This document shows, piece by piece, positions 1-10,083 of a stretch of 64,000 nucleotides of DNA. Made by a program: the position numbers and the translations under genes. The notes under the pieces were generated by a model. The model saw only the letters and a list, made by a program, of their open reading frames with translations. It was not told where the DNA came from and made no database searches. The stretch comes from Rattus norvegicus (taxonomy: Eukaryota; Chordata; Mammalia; Rodentia; Muridae), in assembly GCF_036323735.1 (NCBI RefSeq), contig NC_086029.1:49712357-49776356 (forward strand), written 5' to 3'. How positions within the stretch are numbered: position 1 is the stretch's first letter; each line of letters starts with the position of its first letter.

Positions 1-1244
1 TAAGATCTGATGATTTTTTGAATTTCCTCCGAATCTGTAGTTATGTCTCCCTTTTCATTTCTGATTTTGTTAATTTGGACGCACTCTCTGTGTCCTCTCG
101 TTAGTCTGGCTAAGGGTTTATCTATCTTGTTGATTTTCTCAAAGAACCAACTTTTGGTCCTGTTGATTCTTTCTATGGTCCTTTTTGTTTCTACTTGGTT
201 GATTTCAGCTCTGAGTTTGATTATTTCCTGCCTTCTACTCCTCCTGTGTGTATTTGCTTCTTTTTGTTCTAGAGCTTTTAGGTGTGCTGTCAAGCTGCTG
301 ACATATGCTCTTTCCTGTTTCTTTCTGCAGGCACTCAGCGCTATGAGTTTTCCTCTTAGCACAGCTTTCATTGTGTCCCATAAGTTTGAGTATGTTGTAT
401 CTTCATTTTCATTAAATTCTAAAAAGTTTTTAATTTCTTTCTTTATTTCTTCCTTGACCAGGTTATCATTGAGTAGAGCATTGTTCAATTTCCACGTATA
501 TGTGGGCATTCTTCCCTTATTGTTATTGAAGACCAGTTTTAGGCCGTGGTGGTCCGATAGCACGCATGGGATTATTTCTATCTTTCTGTACCTGTTGAGG
601 CCCGTTTTTTGACCAATTATATGGTCAATTTTGGAGAAAGTACCATGAGGAGCTGAGAAGAAGGTATATCCTTTTGCTTTAGGATAGAATGTTCTATAAA
701 TATCCGTTAAGTCCATTTGGCTCATGACTTCTCTTAGTCTGTCGACATCACTGTTTAATTTCTGTTTCCATGATCTGTCCATTGATGAGAGTGGGGTGTT
801 GAAATCTCCCACTATTATTGTGTGAGGTGCAATGTGTGTTTTGAGCTTTAGTAAGGTTTCTTTTACGTATGTAGGTGCCCTTGTATTTGGGGCATAGATA
901 TTTAGGATTGAGAGTTCATCTTGGTGGATTTTTCCTTTGATGAATATGAAGTGTCCTTCCTTATCTTTTTTGATGACTTTTAGTTGGAAATTGATTTTAT
1001 TTGATATTAGAATGGCTACTCCAGCTTGCTTCTTCTGACCATTTGCTTGGAAAGTTGTTTTCCAGCCTTTCACTCTGAGGTAGTGTCTGTCTTTGTCTCT
1101 GAGGTGTGTTTCCTGTAGGCAGCAGAATGCAGGGTCCTCGTTGCGTATCCAGTTTGTTAATCTATGTCTTTTTATTGGGGAGTTGAGGCCATTGATATTG
1201 AGAGATATTAAGGAATAGTGATTATTGTTTCCCTTTATATTCAT
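1..1244 (-). CDS. L1 ORF2 protein, N-terminal endonuclease part (cut by window edge)
   Basis: About 414 codons of L1 ORF2, translated by hand on the minus strand and open all the way to base 1. The start used is the first ATG (1244-1242) after an in-frame TGA in the inter-ORF gap. The apurinic/apyrimidinic-type endonuclease that nicks target DNA at TTTT/AA-like sites is present with its catalytic landmarks: Asn in SLNINGLN (about residue 16), Glu in QETHL (residue 45), Asp and Asn in GDFNTPL (about 147), a TFSKIDH segment and the terminal SDHHG histidine. The remainder enters the linker before the reverse transcriptase domain. The plus-strand frame at 43-612 is its antisense shadow. RT and Cys-rich domains are off the window, so overall intactness is unknown. 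Confidence 0.9.
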   Translation of the reverse strand, partial: MNIKGNNNHYSLISLNINGLNSPIKRHRLTNWIRNEDPAFCCLQETHLRDKDRHYLRVKGWKTTFQANGQKKQAGVAILISNKINFQLKVIKKDKEGHFIFIKGKIHQDELSILNIYAPNTRAPTYVKETLLKLKTHIAPHTIIVGDFNTPLSSMDRSWKQKLNSDVDRLREVMSQMDLTDIYRTFYPKAKGYTFFSAPHGTFSKIDHIIGQKTGLNRYRKIEIIPCVLSDHHGLKLVFNNNKGRMPTYTWKLNNALLNDNLVKEEIKKEIKNFLEFNENEDTTYSNLWDTMKAVLRGKLIALSACRKKQERAYVSSLTAHLKALEQKEANTHRRSRRQEIIKLRAEINQVETKRTIERINRTKSWFFEKINKIDKPLARLTRGHRECVQINKIRNEKGDITTDSEEIQKIIRS

Positions 1245-1303
1245 ATTTGGATGTGAGGTTATGTTTGTGTGCTTTCATTCTCTTTGTTTTGTTGCCAAGA
1301 CGA

Positions 1304-2377
1304 TTAGTTTCTTGCTTCTTCTAGGGTATAGCTTGCCTCCTTATGTTGGGCTTTACCATTTATTATCCTTTGTAGTGCTGGATTTGTAGAAAGATATTGT
1401 GTAAATTTGGTTTTGTCATGGAATATCTTGGTTTCTCCATCAATGATAATTGAGAGTTTTGCTGGATACAGTAACCTGGGCTGGCATTTGTGTTCTCTTA
1501 GGGTCTGTATGACATTAGTCCAGGATCTTCTGGCCTTCATAGTTTCTGGCGAGAAGTCTGGTGTGATTCTGATAGGTCTCCCTTTATATGTTACTTGACC
1601 TTTTTCCCTTACTGCTTTTAATATTCTTTCTTTATTTTGTGCGTTTGGTGTTTTGACAATTATGTGACGGGAGGTGTTTCTTTTCTGGTCCAATCTATTT
1701 GGAGTTCTGTAGGCTTCTTGTATGCCTATGGGTATCTCTTTTTTTAGGTTAGGGAAGTTTTCTTCTATGATTTTGTTAAAGATATTTACTGGTCCTTTGA
1801 GCTGGGAGTCTTCACTCTCTTCTATACCTATTATCCTTAGGTTTGATCTTCTCATTGAGTCCTGGATTTCCTGTATGTTTTGGACCAGTAGCTTTTTCCG
1901 CTTTACATTATCTTTGACAGTTGAGTCAATGATTTCTATGGAATCTTCTGCTCCTGAGATTCTCTCTTCCATCTCTTGTATTCTGTTGGTGAAGCTTGTA
2001 TCTACAGCTCCTTGTCTCTTCTTTTGGTTTTCTATATCCAGGGTTGTTTCCATGTGTTCTTTCTTGATTGCTTCTATTTCCGTTTTTAATTCCTTCATCT
2101 GTTTGATTGTGTTTTCCTGGAATTCTTTCAGGGATTTTTGCCATTCCTCTCTGTAGGCCTCTACTTGTTTATTAATGATTTCCTGTGTTTCCCTAAGTGT
2201 GTTCATGTCTTTCTTGAAGTCCTCCAGCATCATGATCAAATATGATTTTGAAACTAGATCTTGCTTTTCTGGTGTGTTTGGATATTCCATGTTTGTTTTG
2301 GCGGGAGAATTGGGCTCCGATGATGGCATGCAGTCTTGGTTTCTGTTGCTTGGGTTCCTGCGCTTGCCTCTCGCCAT
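1304..2377 (-). CDS. L1 ORF1 protein (ORF1p), intact
   Basis: 357 codons, full family length, encoding the L1 nucleic-acid chaperone that coats L1 RNA as a trimer in the cytoplasmic ribonucleoprotein and is needed for retrotransposition. Visible parts: a basic N-terminus beginning MARGKRRN; a long Glu/Lys/Gln-rich coiled coil at about residues 47-172 containing NRIQEMEERI; an RRM-like fold at about 177-257 beginning RRSNLRIIGIEE; and a C-terminal domain at about 258-335 with the conserved segments GRPIRITPDFSPETMKARR and YPAKLSI. The start is chosen because the MARGK opening is the family start and the GC-rich 5'UTR lies directly upstream. The stop is followed after ~60 nt by the ORF2 start, the usual L1 arrangement. 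There are no internal stops. The N-terminus and coiled coil mark it as rat rather than mouse L1. Function is inferred from the family. Confidence 0.95.
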   Translation of the reverse strand: MARGKRRNPSNRNQDCMPSSEPNSPAKTNMEYPNTPEKQDLVSKSYLIMMLEDFKKDMNTLRETQEIINKQVEAYREEWQKSLKEFQENTIKQMKELKTEIEAIKKEHMETTLDIENQKKRQGAVDTSFTNRIQEMEERISGAEDSIEIIDSTVKDNVKRKKLLVQNIQEIQDSMRRSNLRIIGIEESEDSQLKGPVNIFNKIIEENFPNLKKEIPIGIQEAYRTPNRLDQKRNTSRHIIVKTPNAQNKERILKAVREKGQVTYKGRPIRITPDFSPETMKARRSWTNVIQTLREHKCQPRLLYPAKLSIIIDGETKIFHDKTKFTQYLSTNPALQRIINGKAQHKEASYTLEEARN

Positions 2378-3040
2378 CAGATTATCTCTAGTGTTACTTT
2401 GTTCTGCTATTTCTGACAGTGGCTAGACTGACCTATAAGCCTGTGTGTCAGGAGTGCTGTAGACCTGTTTTCCTCTCTTTCAGTCAGTTATGGGGACAGT
2501 GTGTTCTGCTTTCCGGCGTGTAGTTTTTCCTCTCAACAGGTCTTCAGCTGTTCCTGTGGGCCTGTGTCTTGAGTTCACCAGGCAGCTTTCTTGCAGCAGA
2601 AAATTTGGTCTTACCTGTGGTCCCGAGGCTCAGGTTCGCTCGTGGGGTGCTGCCCAGGGGCTCTCTGCAGCGGCAGCAACCAGGAAGACCTGTGCCGCCC
2701 CTTCCGGGAGCTTCAGTGCACCAGGGTTCCAGATGGTCTTTGGCTTTTTCCTCTGGCGTCCGAGATGTGTGTGCAGGGAGCAGTCTCTTCTGGTTTCCCA
2801 GGCTTGTCTGCCTCTCTGAAGGTTTAGCTCTCCCTCCCACGGGATTTGGGTGCAGAGAACTGTTTATCCGGTCTGTTTCTTTCAGGTTCCGGCGGTGTCT
2901 CAGGCGCAGAAGTCCTGCCGCTCCTGGGCCCTCCCCCACGGGAGCCCAGAGGCCTTATACAGTTTCCTCTTGGGCCAGGGATGTGGGCAGGGGTGAGCAG
3001 GGTTGGTGGTCTCTTCCGCTCTGCAGCCTCAGGAGTCCCG

Positions 3041-3239
3041 TGGGCCTTTCTTACAGTGTGGAAAGCCGATTAATACAGCTATACACAAGCCAAAGGGGCG
3101 GGGCTTAGAAGGAATGAACTCCAACCCAGCTCCAACCTCCAAATCCCTGTGGGAATAAGTTCCTCTTTTTCAGCCACACACTGCTGTTGCTATGGCAACC
3201 CCCAAATGAATGTAGATGACCCTTAGAACGGAATCCACT
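3041..3239. other. Non-repeat DNA next to the L1, with GC box and RFX-like X-box
   Basis: This short stretch lies upstream of the L1 5'UTR. It contains a GC box GGGGCGGGGC at 3095-3104 and a near-palindromic X-box GTTGCTATGGCAAC at 3186-3199, the type bound by RFX factors. Both motifs are directly visible; whether they are used is unknown. Confidence 0.4.
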
Positions 3240-3352
3240 AGGGGGGTAGTGCAACTAAGTGGCAAAGCAGTTGCCTTGCATGCACAAGACCCTGGGTTCT
3301 GTCCCAGCTAAGAAAAAAAATAAAAATAAAAATAAAATAATAGTAATAATAA
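3240..3352 (+). mobile_element. ID-like SINE with A-rich tail
   Basis: A tRNA-derived short element: a box-A-like segment AGTGGCAAAGCAGTTGCCTT and a box-B-like segment GGGTTCTGTCCC, followed by a tail of (AAAAT)n grading into AATAAT. This is the ID pattern common in rat. Diverged from consensus. Confidence 0.75.
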
Positions 3353-4781
3353 ACAAATATTTTTTACACATTGCATTCACATTCATTATCCAGAACCTTC
3401 GTAGGAGTGAAAGACAAATAAACACAGAGAGCCAAGCAGGCTCAGAATGGAGAGTCTGCCACAAGAGTCCCATCCTCCTCCTGCCTGGAGTCCCCACAGC
3501 GCCTGGGGCTCCCAAGGAGCAGGGTTTGAAAAATGCTGCTTCCATCCCAGTGCCTTGCAGAGATCTAACATGTCAGCAAATTACCTCCAGTCCCCACATT
3601 ATCGTTAATCACGGGCCTCCTGGGATGACAGTGTTCCCCCAGACATGATAAATAACAATGACCTGGAGGCTCCTGCATGCAGACATGTGCCTGTGTGCCT
3701 GCAAAGGGGGTGGGCATCCGGGAGAGACATAGAGAAACTTTGTTCCTAATGCCTCCTTTGGGGCTTCTTGCAAGGAGGCCAGTCAAGGCAGACTCCATGT
3801 AAGGCACTCAGAGTGCCCTGCCCAGAAATCTTCCCAGGGCCCTAGAGATGATCAAGGACATTTGAAGATTCCAGGTCTGTGGAGAAGAAATGCACATCTC
3901 GCCAAACAATGAGTCATTCTGACATCTCACCTATTCTGGATTTTACAGAGCACTGAGGCAAGGCCTTAGATGTTCTCCTGTGAGCAATCTCTGCGCTCCT
4001 CCCCCTCCCTCTGTGAAGTTAGCTAACAACAGGCTTTCATTGAATATGTGCTTAGCACTTCAGTCAGCTCCTCAGGGTCCCTCACTCCTGGGTTGACCTT
4101 GTGGTTGATCTGGGTCTCAGAGATCATGCTAGCATCCTTCAGAGGACACTGGGCACTTGCCCATCCATCCCAAGGGTGGATGCAGCTAGTTTAACTGGGC
4201 TGTTGTGAGATACAGTCCCCGGGTTACTGCCAGCCCTCCCCGATGGCAATGCTGGCCTTTCTGTCTTCTTTAGTCTCTCCTGACCGTGAGAAAAATTGAG
4301 CTCTGAGCACTGCTGCTGTTGGTCCGGAGTTGACTGAAATAAGTGTGTGAGGTTTGATAGGATCTCAGCCTTGTGCTCTAGACTTTGGAGGGCATTTAAA
4401 CTGCACGCCATGCTTCTGTTTATCCCAAAGAACAGCTACCTGATTCCACATGGGCCTCACCTATGTGGTTGCTTTCCTCACAGGATGGACTGGGAATATT
4501 GCCCCTAAGATTCTCCTTTTTCTTCTGTTGGCAGCTTCTTTGTCAACATACATCAGTCAGTGGAAAACACGAAGAAATGGCAGGCAACTCTGAATCTTAG
4601 CTATTTATTACAAAATGTGAACTTCCGGAAACGTACTTAATTATTTTGAACCTCAAAGTTGAGCGTAGGACTGCCCATTGGGGCTGAGTCCGCAGGTCAA
4701 CTCTTTGCATAATGTCACGTTATGTAATGTGTAACGTGCACAGCTAAGTACCTGGCACGCAATAATCATCTCACAAGGATA
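3353..4781. other. Single-copy-looking non-coding DNA
   Basis: About 1.4 kb with no recognised repeat and no convincing coding frame. Open frames here (up to 129 codons, minus and plus) show no family motifs and are treated as chance. Confidence 0.5.

Positions 4782-4834
<53 letters not shown>
4782..4834. repeat. (GAT)n trinucleotide microsatellite
   Basis: A 53-bp uninterrupted ATG/GAT array (about 17-18 units). Likely length-polymorphic. Confidence 0.97.
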
Positions 4835-4835
<1 letters not shown>

Positions 4836-5063
4836 ACAAACACTTAATGTGATGCATGTTCTGAGTAGAAGTGGCTCACACCATCAGTTAAATGTACTCA
4901 GCCTTAACTGAGCAAAGAGCTTGACCAGACCAATCACCATGAAAGCCAGTAACAATAAACTGGGGCACAAGCTTGGGGAAGGCTCAGACGTTGGAACAAG
5001 AGAATTTGCTTCCTTGCCTTAGTTTGTGTTTGTTTGTTTCTTTTTATGGAGGAGGAGGAGTTG

Positions 5064-5173
5064 TTTTGTTTTCTGAGACAGGATCTGGCTATGTAGCCCA
5101 GACTAGTCTTAAACTTACCTGTCTTAGTCTCTGGAGTTGCAGGTTCACAGGCATTTGCTACCATGTCTGGCTC
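5064..5173 (-). mobile_element. B1 SINE, antisense
   Basis: Reverse complement of a 7SL-derived B1: it begins on the plus strand with the hallmark GAGACAGGATCTGGCTATGT and ends with the reversed B1 head ACCATGTCTGGC. Diverged. Confidence 0.8.
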
Positions 5174-5435
5174 TAAGCTAAGATTTAGGACAAAGATTCA
5201 TGACTCTAAGAATGATCCTCTTCATATGATTGAGAGAACTAAAACTAATTACAACTACAACCCAACAGATAAACCCCGAGCCTTCTGCTTTGCCTGGTGG
5301 GCTAAGCTTTGTGCTACAAGAGTCACTGACTGCTCTGGCAACCTGAGTTTGAAGGCTTTCTCTGTTGCTCTGCCCAAAGTGTAATGAAGTCAGATACAGA
5401 TGCTGGGAGGCAGTCCAGAAAATGGCAGAATTTCA

Positions 5436-6040
5436 CACCCACACCCACACCCACACACACACACACACACACACACAGACATATACAGAGACATATACAC
5501 ACAGAGATACATACACAGACACACACATATACAGTCACACATATACACACAGACACATACATACCACAGATACATACATACACATAGATATATACACACA
5601 TACACAGATACATAGAGAAACACCCATACACATATGCACAGACACACACACATACATATACACACAGGCACACATACAGACAGATACACAGGCACACATA
5701 CAAAGACACATAAACACACACACGCACATACATACACACAGAGACATATACGCATAGAGATACACACGAGAGACACCCTCCCACACACACACATGCATAC
5801 ACACACAGAGATGCCCACAGACACCCCCACACAGACATATACATACAGATACACATATACACACCCATACAAGCATACACAGACACACAGCATACACGGA
5901 CACACATACATACACACAGAGATACATACACAAACATACAGATAACACACACATATGGATATACATACAGATTCATACACAAACATACAGATACACACAT
6001 ACACAAACATACAGATACACACACACACACACACACACAC
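5436..6040. repeat. 600-bp compound CA-rich microsatellite
   Basis: A continuous mosaic of ACAC, ACAT, ACAG and ATAC units ending in a pure (AC)n run at about 6016-6040. Because the tract almost lacks stop triplets in several frames, long open frames appear on both strands (up to 245 codons). Their Cys/Val/Tyr or Thr/His monotony shows they are repeat artefacts. Confidence 0.95.
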
Positions 6041-6402
6041 CTGATTAATAAAGACACCACATGAGCATAACAAAAATGATTGAGTGAAACAAAGTTTTCT
6101 GTTCCACACGTTCATTTACCCATGTAAAATGAAAAGCTACACAGTAATGTTTCTCCAGCAAACCCAGTGAGTCAGGACAGAATCTGCCTCAGCAGGATGT
6201 GAAGCAGCAGACATAAGCACTCCAGGGCAGCAGCCACTTCTCCCCGATTGTCCTGCTTGGGTCCTTTCAAAAAAGTCAGTCTTGGTGTGGATCTCTCTAC
6301 TCTGACATGTTCCTGGGCTGGGAAAGTAGCATTTCCAAGGCTCTGTGGGATGCAGACATCTGATTATTCTCTCATGGAATCCTTCCCTTAAAATGTGAAA
6401 GT

Positions 6403-6745
6403 GGGAGCTGAGGAGATGGTTCAGTGGGTAAGAACTGCTGTGGAAGCATGAGGTCACCAGCGCCCACATAAAAAGTCAGCCATAGCCCCCCACACCTCTA
6501 ATCCCAGGCCTGGAGGCTGGGCAGGGACAGGAAGACTGTAGGACTGCCCACCTCTGTGGCTCAAGGACAGGGTGACCCTGCCTCAACGGAATAGGAGGAA
6601 GATGCTGGAGCAGGACACAGATAGTCCTCCTTTGGCCTCTGTTCATGCACACATGGGTGAACAAAACCCCATACATATACATCACCTATCCTCACACACT
6701 TGGCATATACCACACATACAGAAACGCACACAAACCTCAAAGTGG
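6403..6745 (+). mobile_element. B4-type composite SINE (tRNA head plus B1-like body)
   Basis: It opens with a tRNA-like head (GAGCTGAGGAGATGGTTCAG, then GCGCCCACATAAAAAG). A B1-like segment follows (CACCTCTAATCCCAGGCCTG) and the element trails off into a CA-rich tail. This order is the B4 layout. Diverged and probably old. Confidence 0.75.
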
Positions 6746-7433
6746 CACGAATAAGTCACATGTTGGAGGCTGATCCTCTCCTGTTTGTCGCCATAGGTAT
6801 ATTGTCCCATCTCACGCATATAAATTTGAAGCTATTTTTAGATCTAATAGATTTTGCTTACGGAACACCTAAGATCTATTCAAGGGAGTGTTTACAGACA
6901 CTGTCTCTCTGATATGCCATGTGATCACGTCTACACGATTCATGTTCACATGTGATTATTTCTGATCTTCAGTGACTGTCGGTCTGATGTTACAGCTTAT
7001 CACTAGTAGTGCTGTTAACTAGCAGCCACAGCTTTGTGAGAAGGGTGAGTGGCAGGAGGTGGGTGTGACCACAGTGAGAAAGACGCCACAGACTCAGACC
7101 TGGCTCTTCAACATGACATTGGCTCTCGTGGTAGGAAATATTGGATATTAGCATTTACACACATTTTTTCCTCTGACGTAATCAGAAAACATCTCCACTT
7201 ACTCATATTCCTGATGAGATATGAGAGACGCAGTGTACACATTCGTGAAGAAAAGCAAATGACTTTAAAATGGCTAAGCTCATTGTTTTAGGCCTCAACC
7301 CAATTCTCCTTCTGTGGGAAGTCAGAGATGAAGGGAGCCTTGCTGGACAGCGGCAATCTGTTCTGGGACGCCCCAGAATCCTTAGCACTGATGGCCAAAC
7401 CCATTGCAGCAAGGCCACGAGAGCAGGTTTTTC
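6746..7433. other. Unannotated non-coding DNA
   Basis: No recognised repeat family, RNA gene or credible coding frame. Confidence 0.5.
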
Positions 7434-7745
7434 TTAATTTCTTTATTGACATGTGCAGTGTGCGAGTTCATTCGTTAGCATGTATATGCATGTATACATG
7501 TGAACACATGTGTGTAGGTCAGAGGCCGATATCCTTTATCACACGTTCACCTTATTTTTCGAGGTGGGTGGAAACTGGAGCCAGTGGTTTGGCCAGCCAG
7601 CAGGTTCCGGGATTGTTCTGCCTCTGAAGCCCAGCGCCAGGACTCTGCGTACACAAAACGAGGCTTTCTCTTGAGTGATGGAAGTTAAACTCATGCCCCT
7701 GGGCTTTTGTAGGAAGCACTTCGCCAACGGACACAACTTCTTGGT
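7434..7745 (-). mobile_element. B4-type SINE, antisense
   Basis: On the plus strand it runs from a degenerate TG-rich tail, through GGTCAGAGGCCGATATC and a GGTTCCGGGATTG body, to the reversed tRNA head AGGAAGCACTTCGCCAACGG. Heavily mutated. Confidence 0.6.
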
Positions 7746-8905
7746 CTCAGAGCCACTCCCCTAACAGTGCCAACAGTAAATTATCACGGTAACCTTGGGC
7801 CATAGTTCACGTGCAGTACCATGCTACTTGGGACTGGGAATTAGTTTGAGCCCCCCATAACCTACCAGGCCCCTGTGGCAGGCAGAACCAGTTCTGAAGG
7901 AAGAGGCAGCAGAGTGAAGAAGCGACTGGGTTCAGGAAGCCACCGCCAGATGGCCACTAAGCCAGAACAGCACACACCCGCTCTGGTTTTTGATGTGTGG
8001 TGGGTCCTCTCACCCACACCCATAGGCTGTTGAAGGAAGGCCAGTTCTCTCGCACACAATACTGTTCATGACTCACTACCAAGGTGGGTGGTCGCACTGG
8101 ATCTAGAATGTCTCATTCTCTGTTTGTGTTACATGAGAGTCTCCTTGTGTTTCCCCACAGAGTTTCAACAAGACAATTTATAACTCTTAGCACTTGGCCC
8201 TCTCACTGTAAAATGGAGGGCTGGGGTGAGATCGTGAGGAGATTCCCTTCCCACAGATGCATACTTGCAAATGAGGTGAGGACGTGGGAGCATGGGAGCT
8301 CCTGTCCTGAAGGCAGAGCGCACTCACTGAGCAGGCAACGCCTTTCAAAAGTGTATTTGGCTTGAGTTTCTCCGTAGGTTGTCTGTGCCAGTGAAAGACA
8401 GAGCCGAGAATATTTGACAACAAAAGATATGTTTTTCAAAAAAATCACATGTGATTATTCATATTTTTAAAAATATATTAAAAATGTATTAAAAGGAAGA
8501 GGAACGGAAGAGCTGACATACACGTGTGCTCAAATAAGTACCGATTCCTAATGATTTTTACCTTACCATAAATTAGCAAATATTTATCTAGAAATTTCTG
8601 AAATGTTTTCCTCTTCCTTTAAATTAATGTTGGATCTATTCACAGGGTTAAGTAGGGAAAACCAGACCCTTTATCCAACCTGTGACAGATAAATGCGGTT
8701 TGAGGCATTTAATTATTAATTGCATAAGAATCAATTTATATATTCAATTATGATGTTTTTATTTGGAAGAGGAAATCAAGCCAGATGGTCTATGTGTTTA
8801 TTTAATAGGTTAACTTTTCTCCATTACTTAATTTAAAGAGGGCTCCAAGACATGAATAGTAGTGATTGAAATTGGCACAAGGCAGTTCGTGTTAAGTGGA
8901 CAGTG
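7746..8905. other. AT-rich non-coding DNA, no repeat recognised
   Basis: The second half (about 8450-8870) is AT-rich, with many TTAATTA/ATTAAT-type homeodomain-like sites. Regulatory function is only a possibility; no coding signal is seen. Confidence 0.45.
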
Positions 8906-9385
8906 CTTGTTAAATGAAACACTATGACGCCATTTTGTCCTAACTCTATTTTGTTTCTGCCAAGATATGCTTCAGCCTCTCATCCCCCAACACCCACATC
9001 TACCTTGGCAAAGTGTATGTCTGCCCAGGACCTGACCATTGTCCAGACTTATTAACCAAACTAATTGATGTTTGTGCAAGCTAAAACACCAAACTAAAAT
9101 AATTAAGAGGAAGTGTAAATAAAAAATAATTGTCATTGTGTAGTGTTTGGAAAATACTGCTAAGCTTTGCAAGAAAACAGATATTGCTAGGATAACCCAA
9201 CCACTCCCTGATGCAACCCTTCTCACCTTGGGCACTGGTGTAATTGTAGTTTTTGTCTTTTAAAATGCTGTACCCCTGAGCTTGGGCACCAAGAACCTCT
9301 GAGGCATAAGCCTGCTCTTGGTTGTGGGCTAATAAAAGGACTCATATACTTTAAATTGTCCTAATTAGTGTGGGTATCAATAATC
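8906..9385 (+). mobile_element. Possible solo LTR of an old endogenous retrovirus
   Basis: The stretch has an LTR-like arrangement: a 5' block around ATGACGCCATTTTGTCC, then a 3' block with GCTTGGGCACCAAGAACCTC followed by AATAAA-type signal in GGGCTAATAAAAGGACTC. No viral genes flank it and the terminal TG/CA and target duplication were not resolved. The family is unknown and it may be unrelated unique DNA. Confidence 0.35.
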
Positions 9386-9986
9386 ATCTCCAGTGGATCA
9401 TTTCAGTAAAAAGTAAAGAAAAGAAAAGGAGGGAGAAAAAGAGGAGAAAGAAAAAGAGGAAAGGGGAAATGGCTGGAAATACACGACCTTCAGCGTCTGG
9501 CCCTGGGCTGTAAGAGGACTTTCTTCTCTATAGTATCAGCATATACTCTTAGTTCATGCATTGGCCTAGAAGAGCAGCAGGTCTAGCATTCTGGCCCACA
9601 GAACAGCAGTGCTTTGCATTGAAACAGCTTTTTAGGGCATGACGTAAACTAACATTTTAGAAGGCACGCCAAGCATCCCTCCAGTTTCTGAGGCGACCTG
9701 AACTGCATTCCTGCAGTCATTCATCATCAGGCAGAGTTGAAATGAGCCTCATCAGAGTGGACGTTTGTAGGGCATCAGCACCCAAGAAGGCTCCTCTGAG
9801 CTAGAACTGATACATGGCTCCTTGGAGGATGCCTTTCTGTTACTGCCAACCTGCCTTGGGCTTTGGAGCACTGGACTGGACATAAGCAATTGTCTCCTAG
9901 CAGCCTGGGAGCTCAGGGTAGGCAAAGGAAAACCAGGCATGAAGCTGAGAAAATTGTTATGTTTAAATAGAAAATCTTCAGACAGG

Positions 9987-9988
<2 letters not shown>
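9386..9988. other. Non-coding DNA with a purine-rich patch
   Basis: 9412-9470 is almost pure purine (AAAGAAAAGGAGGG-type). The rest shows no recognised element. Confidence 0.5.

Positions 9989-10082
<94 letters not shown>
9989..10082. repeat. (TC)n(TG)n compound microsatellite
   Basis: About 52 bp of TC directly followed by about 42 bp of TG on the plus strand. The same TC-then-TG order recurs at 52163-52254 and 54335-54417. Confidence 0.97.

Positions 10083-10083
<1 letters not shown>

Larger units (their letters stand above)
1..3040 (-). mobile_element. Rat L1 retrotransposon, 5' portion (runs off the left edge)
   Basis: Read on the minus strand, this is an L1 in order: GC-rich 5'UTR (about 3040-2378), ORF1 (2377-1304), a ~60-bp inter-ORF gap, then the start of ORF2 (1244 to the window edge). 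The 5'UTR is recognised as rat L1 by its GC-rich character and position. It appears to stop near 3040 without the full upstream promoter, so the copy is probably mildly 5'-truncated; this boundary is approximate. Both visible frames are open with no frameshift, unlike the older L1 pieces elsewhere in the window. The 3' half, poly-A tail and target-site duplication lie outside the window, so age and completeness cannot be settled here. Various plus-strand frames across 2490-3108 are antisense shadows of this 5'UTR. Confidence 0.93.

Noticed and set aside
43..612. 189-codon hydrophobic plus-strand frame resembling a membrane protein
   Set aside because: It is the antisense of the L1 ORF2 endonuclease region; hydrophobicity reflects complementing A-rich coding DNA.
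2490..3108. Plus-strand frames up to 179 codons across GC-rich DNA
   Set aside because: Antisense shadow of the L1 5'UTR.
5323..6115. Long Cys/Val/Tyr-rich and Thr/His-rich frames (up to 245 codons) on both strands
   Set aside because: They are translations of a CA-rich microsatellite; open on both strands with monotone composition and no domain.
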